This document shows positions 32,601-36,383 of a DNA stretch of 36,383 nt, one piece after another. Below the pieces are notes generated by a model. It was not told where the DNA came from, made no database searches, and saw only the letters and a list, made by a program, of their open reading frames with translations. The DNA comes from Tautonia sociabilis (GTDB taxonomy: Bacteria; Planctomycetota; Planctomycetia; Isosphaerales; Isosphaeraceae), in contig NZ_RYZH01000058.1 in the NCBI RefSeq assembly GCF_003977685.1, positions 1 through 36,383 on the forward strand. Direction: 5' to 3'. The position numbers and the translations under genes were made by a program. The stretch's first letter is position 1, and every line of letters starts with the position of its first letter.

Positions 32601-33673
32601 GCATCCAGGTCGGCGACGTCCAGGACGTGGTCGAGGTGGCCATGGGCGGCAAGCCGCTGACGATGACCGTCGAGGGTCGCGAGCGCTACCCGGTGCGGGT
32701 CCGCTACGCCCGGGACTTCCGCGACGACGTGAAGTCGCTCAGGCAGATCCTGGTGGGGGCCCGCGGCCCCGCCTCCGGCGCGGGCATGGGCGAGCCCGCC
32801 GCCGCGGCGATGTCCGGCGCCCCGGGCGCCGGGGCGGACGCGGCCCCCCCGGTGCAGGTCCCGCTCTCGCAGGTGGCCGACATCCGGGTGGTCGAGGGGC
32901 CGTCGGTGATCAAGAGCGAGAACGGCCTGCTCCGCGCCTACGTCCAGCTCAACGTCCGCGACCGCGACGTCGTCGGCTTCGTCGAGGAGGCGCGGCGCGC
33001 GGTCGAGGAGCAGGTCGAGCTGCCGGAGGGCATGTACGTCGAGTGGGCCGGGCAGTTCGAGCACCAGGTGCGGGCGCGCAAGACGCTCCAGGTCGTCTTC
33101 CCGGCGGTCGTGGCGGTGATCGTGCTGCTGCTGTACCTGACCTACAAGAGCTGGGTCGACGCGACCCTGATCCTGCCGAGCATCCTCGGCGCCCTGGCCG
33201 GCGGGGCGATCTTCCAGTGGCTCTTCGGCTTCAACTTCAGCGTCGCCGTCTGGGTCGGCTACATCGCCTGCTTCGGCATGGCGACCGAGACGGGCATCGT
33301 GATGATGGTCTACCTCCGCGAGGCGATCCGCGAGCGCGGCGGCCTGGCGGGGATCCGCTCGGTGGCCGAGCTGCGCGAGGCGATCCTCGAGGGGGCCATC
33401 CACCGGCTGCGGCCGAAGCTCCTGACCGAGGGGACGACGATCATCGCGATCGCGCCGATGCTCTGGGCCGACGGCGTCGGCGCCGAGATGATCCGGCCGA
33501 TGGCCGCGCCGGTCCTCGGCGGCCTGCTCGTGGCCGACGAGGTGGTCGACATCTTCCTGCCGGTGCTCTACTTCGCCGTCCAGAAGTGGCGATGGCGGAG
33601 GGCGCACGGCCTCGGGCCGCTCGACGAGCGGGTGGCGCTCGCCGCGGCCGAAGACCCGGTCCCGGTCTCATGA
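29663..33673 (+). CDS. cusA: CusA-type RND heavy-metal efflux pump with a very large porter-domain insertion
   Basis: 1336 residues from GTG 29663 (GGAG about 8 bases upstream). Clear RND features: IEWSIRNRLLVIL, IPDLSENQVIV, LRSIQDWYVRYQLNSVPG, ISVGILEDQAVVMTENAAHH, GREFMPPLNEGSILDMPT and IDMLATGVRTQIGVKV. It is nearly 300 residues longer than E. coli CusA. Most of the excess (about residues 626-890) sits after ETIINLRDRELWPK and before MDTAIQMPGWGN, where CusA has a short loop. The insert is helical and charged (RELRELAHLRLAEFRPEL, LVEGAVENLLG, ELVKLAGEREL) and has no Cys. A second, Ala/Gly-rich insert lies near 1032-1060. It should export Cu(I)/Ag(I) with the adaptor encoded before it. Confidence 0.92.
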   Translation: MIESIIEWSIRNRLLVILAAIALGLAGVRAAMTMPVDAIPDLSENQVIVFTDWPGRSPQEIEDQVTYPLSVNLQGLAGVKVVRSSSEFNFSMINIIFDDETDYYFARTRVLERLSIASTFLPEGVTPYLAPDATAVGQIFWYTVEGEGKDLDELRSIQDWYVRYQLNSVPGVAEVASVGGAPREYQVDLDPNKLRAYGITLGEVYSAVSRANSAVGGRVIHQGNAEYLIRSVGWIRSLDDLKGTVVAQREGTPIRLKDLGVVQMGQQFRRSVLEKDGREAVGGVVLMRFGENPLEVTRRIKEKITTLQAGLPEGVRIVPFYDRTPLIHGAIETVSDTVKEELFICTMMILLIMGHLGGAFVVSLTLPLAVLFSVLMMRLMGIPSNIMSLAGIAISVGILEDQAVVMTENAAHHLTRRHGNRRITGSNLDVIIPACRTVGRPIFFSILITILSFLPVFALSGMEGKMFHPLAWTKTFALIGVAILAVTLVPALIPIFLRGRIKSEEDSWLVRTMISIFKPMLSWLMDRPTLVCWLLAVIVGFGYLASTRVGREFMPPLNEGSILDMPTSVPRTSVTQAADDLKARDAILRTFPEVWQVVGKAGRAETSTDPAPLDMVETIINLRDRELWPKRQLRYEDAVGQTAAVLAALEAEGHVRRPPPADDRESLINDAAMTVASRVDRELRELAHLRLAEFRPELGRALVEGAVENLLGRVAPDAVERAMTPAEREDLLDALAGTYGDRLALVILPDDVTALVRDAARRLVALGVLEDDPGLLAPPPSTLERAGEALGEALGLEKPTLFSRIADDLAASHAERMEERTRTLNWELFDRAVAVATATAAEELVKLAGERELAGREATAAELESLTTGLEESFSRHVFLWQKTKDDLVKEMDTAIQMPGWGNIWTQPIINRIDMLATGVRTQIGVKVFGDDLDEIQRASQEIAAVLKRVRGAVDVFPDQIVGKGYVEIEIDREKAARYGIQVGDVQDVVEVAMGGKPLTMTVEGRERYPVRVRYARDFRDDVKSLRQILVGARGPASGAGMGEPAAAAMSGAPGAGADAAPPVQVPLSQVADIRVVEGPSVIKSENGLLRAYVQLNVRDRDVVGFVEEARRAVEEQVELPEGMYVEWAGQFEHQVRARKTLQVVFPAVVAVIVLLLYLTYKSWVDATLILPSILGALAGGAIFQWLFGFNFSVAVWVGYIACFGMATETGIVMMVYLREAIRERGGLAGIRSVAELREAILEGAIHRLRPKLLTEGTTIIAIAPMLWADGVGAEMIRPMAAPVLGGLLVADEVVDIFLPVLYFAVQKWRWRRAHGLGPLDERVALAAAEDPVPVS

Positions 33674-33688
33674 ACGGGGGGCGGTCGC

Positions 33689-33874
33689 GTGTCCCGACCG
33701 ATCGTGCGAGTCCGGACGCTCCTGATCGGGGTCGCCGTCGTCGGCGTGCTCCTCGGGCTCGAGGCCAATCGGCGGAGGTGCCCGGAGTACTGGGACCCTG
33801 CCACCGCCGAATCGGCCGCCCGGGAAGCGGGGCGGCATGCCCGGCTGAGGCGGTCCTACGAGCGGCGATGGTAG
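33689..33874 (+). CDS. Very small single-pass membrane protein
   Basis: 61 residues from a GTG, 16 nt after the pump gene. One membrane helix near the N-terminus (RTLLIGVAVVGVLLGLEANRR), the arrangement often seen at the start of small planctomycete membrane proteins, then a short basic tail with one Cys. Function unknown. Its position suggests co-transcription with the pump, and it could be a small pump-associated subunit. Confidence 0.5.
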   Translation: MSRPIVRVRTLLIGVAVVGVLLGLEANRRRCPEYWDPATAESAAREAGRHARLRRSYERRW

Positions 33875-33910
33875 CGTCCGAGACGAGGCTTGGATCCCCT
33901 GGGGAGGCTG

Positions 33911-35080
33911 ATGATGCATCGCAAGGCCCTGTCGCAAGCAGTCTTGGTGTCCGGGCTCGCCGCCCTGGGCGGCCTGGCGTCTACCGCGGTCGCGACCCCG
34001 CCCGGGCCCGGGCCGGTCCCCGTCATCGCGCCCGACGGCCCGGATCGCGGGGCCAGGCAGCCCCAGGCCGCCGTGGACGCGGAAGGCCGGATCTTCGTCG
34101 CCTTCGGCCGGGGCAACACCGTGCGCTGCGCCGTCTCGACCGACGGCGGGAAGACCTTCGAGGTGGCGACGGTCGGCTCGGTCGATTCGCTCGCGCTGGG
34201 CATGCGCCGCGGCCCGCGGGTCGCGGCGACGGGGCGGGCCGTCGTCGTCACGGCCATCGGCGGGAAGGAGGGAGGGGGACGCGACGGCGACCTCCTCGCC
34301 TGGCGATCGGCCGACGGCGGTAGGACCTGGAGCGGCCCGGCGCGGGCGAACGCGGTGGACGGCTCCGCCCGGGAGGGGCTGCACGGCATGGCCGCCGGGC
34401 CGGAGGGGCGCGTCTTCTGCACCTGGCTCGACCTCCGCGGCGGCAAGACGGAGCTCTACGGCGCCCGGTCGGAGGACGGCGGCACGACCTGGGAGCCGGA
34501 CGTCCTCGTCTACCGCTCGCCGGCCGGGAGCGTCTGCGAGTGCTGCCACCCCTCGGCGGCGTATGCCCCCGACGGCATGCTCTACGTCATGTGGCGCAAT
34601 CAGCTGCACGGGTCACGCGACCTCTACCTCACCAGCTCCACCGACGGGGGAGAGACGTTCGGCCCCGCCGAGAAGCTCGGCCTCGGGACGTGGCCGCTCG
34701 ACGCCTGCCCGATGGACGGCGGCGCCCTCGCCGCGGGGCCCGGCGGCCGGGTCCAGACGGTGTGGATGCGCGACGGCGCGATGTTCGCCGCGCGGCCCGG
34801 CGAGGCCGAGCGGCCACTCGGAGGCGGCATCCAGGGCTGGACCGCCCTCGGCCCCGGGGGCGGGTACTCGGTCTGGCTGGAACGGCGGCCGGGCAGGCTG
34901 CTGGCCCTCATCCCAGAAGGACCTGCGCCGCTCACCCTGGCCGAACGCGCGAACGACCCGGTCGTCGCCGCCGCGCCGGGCGGCCGGGGCCCGGTCGTCG
35001 CGGTCTGGGAAGCGAACGCCGAGGAGGGCGGCATCCTCTCGCTGGTGCTCGATCCGCCGGCCGGAGATGCGGCCCGTTGA
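33911..35080 (+). CDS. Secreted BNR/Asp-box repeat protein (sialidase-like fold)
   Basis: 389 residues from ATG 33911 (GGGGAGG before it). Signal peptide about 1-29 (SGLAALGGLASTAVATP). Four Asp-boxes of the S-x-D-G-G-x-T-F/W kind are visible: STDGGKTFE, SADGGRTWS, SEDGGTTWE and STDGGETFG, so a six-bladed propeller as in sialidases is likely. The sialidase catalytic Arg triad is not evident. A compact Cys motif CECCHP (about 205-210) and ACPMDGG (about 265-271) are unusual for the fold and may bind metal, which would fit its neighbours. An enzymatic role on glycans is not supported. Confidence 0.75.
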   Translation: MMHRKALSQAVLVSGLAALGGLASTAVATPPGPGPVPVIAPDGPDRGARQPQAAVDAEGRIFVAFGRGNTVRCAVSTDGGKTFEVATVGSVDSLALGMRRGPRVAATGRAVVVTAIGGKEGGGRDGDLLAWRSADGGRTWSGPARANAVDGSAREGLHGMAAGPEGRVFCTWLDLRGGKTELYGARSEDGGTTWEPDVLVYRSPAGSVCECCHPSAAYAPDGMLYVMWRNQLHGSRDLYLTSSTDGGETFGPAEKLGLGTWPLDACPMDGGALAAGPGGRVQTVWMRDGAMFAARPGEAERPLGGGIQGWTALGPGGGYSVWLERRPGRLLALIPEGPAPLTLAERANDPVVAAAPGGRGPVVAVWEANAEEGGILSLVLDPPAGDAAR

Positions 35081-35173
35081 CCGGAACACGCCCCGTCCGA
35101 TCCGGGGGCGGGCCCGGACGGGGCGGACTGCGGAGCGTCCCGGCCCGCCCCCGCTGCACCGCGGAGAAGAACC

Positions 35174-35662
35174 ATGGATCGCAGGGAATTGTTGGGAGTC
35201 CTCGGGGCGACCGCCGCGGGGCTGGCCGCCGCGACCGGCGGAAAGGCCCTCGGGCAAGAGGCGAGGGCGCACGCGCATGCGCACGCCGAGGGCGACATCC
35301 ACGAGAGGTGCGCCGAGGCGTGCCTCGACTGCGAGAAGCAGTGCAACCGGGGCTTCCACCACTGCTACACGCAGGTCCAGGCCGGGAAGCCCGGGCACGC
35401 CAAGGCGATGCACCTCTGCGTCGACTGCGGCGAGGTGTGCTCGACCGCGGCGAAGCTGGTCGCGCGGATGAGCCCCCTGATGGTGCACACCTGCCTGGCG
35501 TGTGCCGAGAGCTGCGACGACTGCATCGCCGAGTGCGAGAAGCTCGACGACCCGGAGATGAAGGCGGTCGTCGAGTCGCTCAAGACGTGCGCGGCGGCCT
35601 GCCGCGAGATGGTCCAGGCCATGGGCGGCCATGAGCATGGCCGGGCGGGCGCGGCCCGCTGA
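35174..35662 (+). CDS. Tat-exported Cys-rich four-helix copper-storage protein (Csp1-like)
   Basis: 162 residues. The N-terminus has a twin-arginine signal (MDRRELLGVLGATAAGLAAA, cleaved near GQEARAHA). Fifteen cysteines lie in helical spacing: RCAEACLDCEKQC, LCVDCGEVC, TCLACAESCDDCIAEC and TCAAAC. Csp1 of methanotrophs is likewise exported by Tat and holds up to a dozen or so Cu(I) in the core of a four-helix bundle. His-rich stretches at both ends of the mature protein (HAHAHAEGD, GGHEHG) may help load copper. It pairs in function with the cytosolic member encoded at 10334-10717. Confidence 0.88.
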   Translation: MDRRELLGVLGATAAGLAAATGGKALGQEARAHAHAHAEGDIHERCAEACLDCEKQCNRGFHHCYTQVQAGKPGHAKAMHLCVDCGEVCSTAAKLVARMSPLMVHTCLACAESCDDCIAECEKLDDPEMKAVVESLKTCAAACREMVQAMGGHEHGRAGAAR

Positions 35663-35786
35663 CGTCGTCACCGGATCGTCCTGCCCGCGGGCTCACGGGC
35701 GGGCGATCGTCTCAAGGTCCTGCGGCGGGGACACGCCGCATGGGTTCCCTTCCTCGGAGAGGACACCGTCCTTCGGGAGCGACATC

Positions 35787-35966
35787 ATGCGAACGACCTC
35801 GCGGACGGTCGCCCTGGCCGGCGTGCTCGCGATCGGCATCGTCCCGATCGCCGGGTCCGCGGCCCGGGCGGGCTGCGGCGGCGGGCCGAACAGCCCGCCG
35901 TACGACTCCGGTGCCGTCCACTCGCTGCACGGCCGCGGCTTCGACAGCGCCCGACACGGTCGTTGA
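35787..35966 (+). CDS. Very small secreted peptide
   Basis: 59 residues from ATG 35787, with GGGAG about 8 bases upstream. Signal peptide about 1-28 (TVALAGVLAIGIVPIAGSA), leaving a mature peptide of about 30 residues with one Cys (AGCGGGPNSPPYDSG) and two His. No family recognised. The good ribosome site and signal support a real gene. It sits between the Csp1-like gene and another secreted His-rich gene. Confidence 0.55.
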   Translation: MRTTSRTVALAGVLAIGIVPIAGSAARAGCGGGPNSPPYDSGAVHSLHGRGFDSARHGR

Positions 35967-36052
35967 GCGCGGTACGACCAGGTTATCCCGGGTGCCCTCC
36001 CGGCAGGGACGCCGGGGGCCACCCTCTCTTCCAATCCTTCGGAGCGACTCAG

Positions 36053-36383
36053 ATGCAATCGACCGGATCGAAGCTCATCCTGGCCCTCGCGGCCGCCCTC
36101 GGCGTCAACCTGACCGGGCCCGTGTCCGCCCACGACGGGCACGACCACGCCGGCGCGGCGCACGGCGGCGTCTCGGCGACGACGTCGCAGCACCACGTCG
36201 AGGCGGTCTTCACCCCGCAGGGAGTGCGGCTCTTCGTCCACGACCTCCAGCACAGGCCCGTGGACCTGTCGCGCGTCGCCGCGTCGGCCACGTTCTACCA
36301 CCCGAATCTGCCCGACAAGCCCTGGTTCAGCCGGCCGCTCCGCGCGGCGCCATCCCATCCCGGGCACCCGGCCGAGGCGCTGG
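36053..36383 (+). CDS. Secreted His-rich protein of unknown function (5' part, runs off window)
   Basis: 110 complete codons from ATG 36053 (GGAG 8 bases upstream) with no stop before the window ends. Signal peptide about 1-26 (LILALAAALGVNLTGPVSA). A His cluster follows at the mature N-terminus (AHDGHDHAGAAHGG), then strand-like sequence (HVEAVFTPQGVRLFVHDLQ, TFYHPNLPDKPWF). The His cluster suggests metal binding, in keeping with the neighbours. The family is not recognised with certainty. Confidence 0.7.
   Translation, partial: MQSTGSKLILALAAALGVNLTGPVSAHDGHDHAGAAHGGVSATTSQHHVEAVFTPQGVRLFVHDLQHRPVDLSRVAASATFYHPNLPDKPWFSRPLRAAPSHPGHPAEAL

Noticed and set aside
33911..35080. Calling the BNR protein an active exo-sialidase
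   Set aside because: Asp-boxes define the fold only; the catalytic Arg triad, Asp and Tyr/Glu pair are not evident, and the neighbours are metal genes.
1..36383. CRISPR arrays, tRNA or rRNA genes, insertion-sequence transposases
   Set aside because: No regularly spaced repeats, cloverleaf-like genes, rRNA stretches or DDE/HUH transposase motifs were seen on either strand.

Overview
The window (about 36 kb, GC-rich) reads like an accessory metal-resistance island of a planctomycete, most likely of the Isosphaeraceae/Gemmataceae type. The pointers are short secreted or single-pass proteins with the planctomycete 'VRTLLIGVAVVGVLLGL' type of start, many proteins with the CPMHP heavy-metal-binding motif, expanded CusA proteins, and an AT-poor genome with large unassigned ORFs. 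This taxonomic call is inference; there is no rRNA or marker gene.

Layout. (1) 1-1620: three unrecognised genes on the + strand. (2) 1734-2630 (-): an OmpR-type regulator whose phosphoacceptor Asp is replaced by Glu. (3) 2631-4074: no protein gene, but a textbook 34-nt group II intron domain V at 2950-2983, a domain VI-like hairpin with a bulged A ending at 3012, and then about 1 kb of hairpin-dense sequence. No reverse transcriptase is present and there is too little room upstream for domains I-IV, so the order looks inverted: domains V/VI first, the rest (if present) downstream. That is the signature of circularly permuted group II ribozymes. An unrecognised basic protein (4075-4767) follows at once. 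(4) 4849-5544 (+): a second orphan OmpR-type regulator. (5) 5882-10139 (+): a mercury-type MerR with its own MerR-style promoter, then a double-HMA membrane protein, a CcdA-like membrane protein with a CPC motif and a P1B ATPase with a YPC motif, but no mercuric reductase.

(6) 10334-24552 (-): a long copper/silver detoxification cluster. In reading order it holds a Cys-rich secreted protein, a DUF5666-like protein, cytochrome c, a CPMHP lipoprotein, a TolC-type lipoprotein, a Tat-exported multicopper oxidase, a Met/Gly-rich periplasmic protein, a YHS-domain protein, a second TolC-type protein, CusB, CusA and a Cys-rich four-helix copper-binding protein. A rearrangement scar made of two gene fragments lies between the last two. 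(7) 24798-25301 (+): a secreted Gly-rich protein, facing the next gene across a strong hairpin. (8) 25349-26908 (-): a third TolC-type protein, divergent from (9) 27228-36383 (+): Cys-rich secreted protein, CusB-like adaptor with an inserted Cys domain, a giant CusA, a tiny membrane protein, a BNR-repeat protein, a Tat-exported Csp1-like copper-storage protein, a 59-residue secreted peptide and an unfinished His-rich secreted protein.

How it fits together: the two RND systems and three TolC-type proteins would export Cu(I)/Ag(I) from the periplasm, the multicopper oxidase would oxidise Cu(I), the Met-, Cys- and His-rich secreted proteins would bind metal, and the two four-helix proteins would store it inside and outside the cytoplasm. 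The MerR operon is a separate, probably thiophilic-metal, module.
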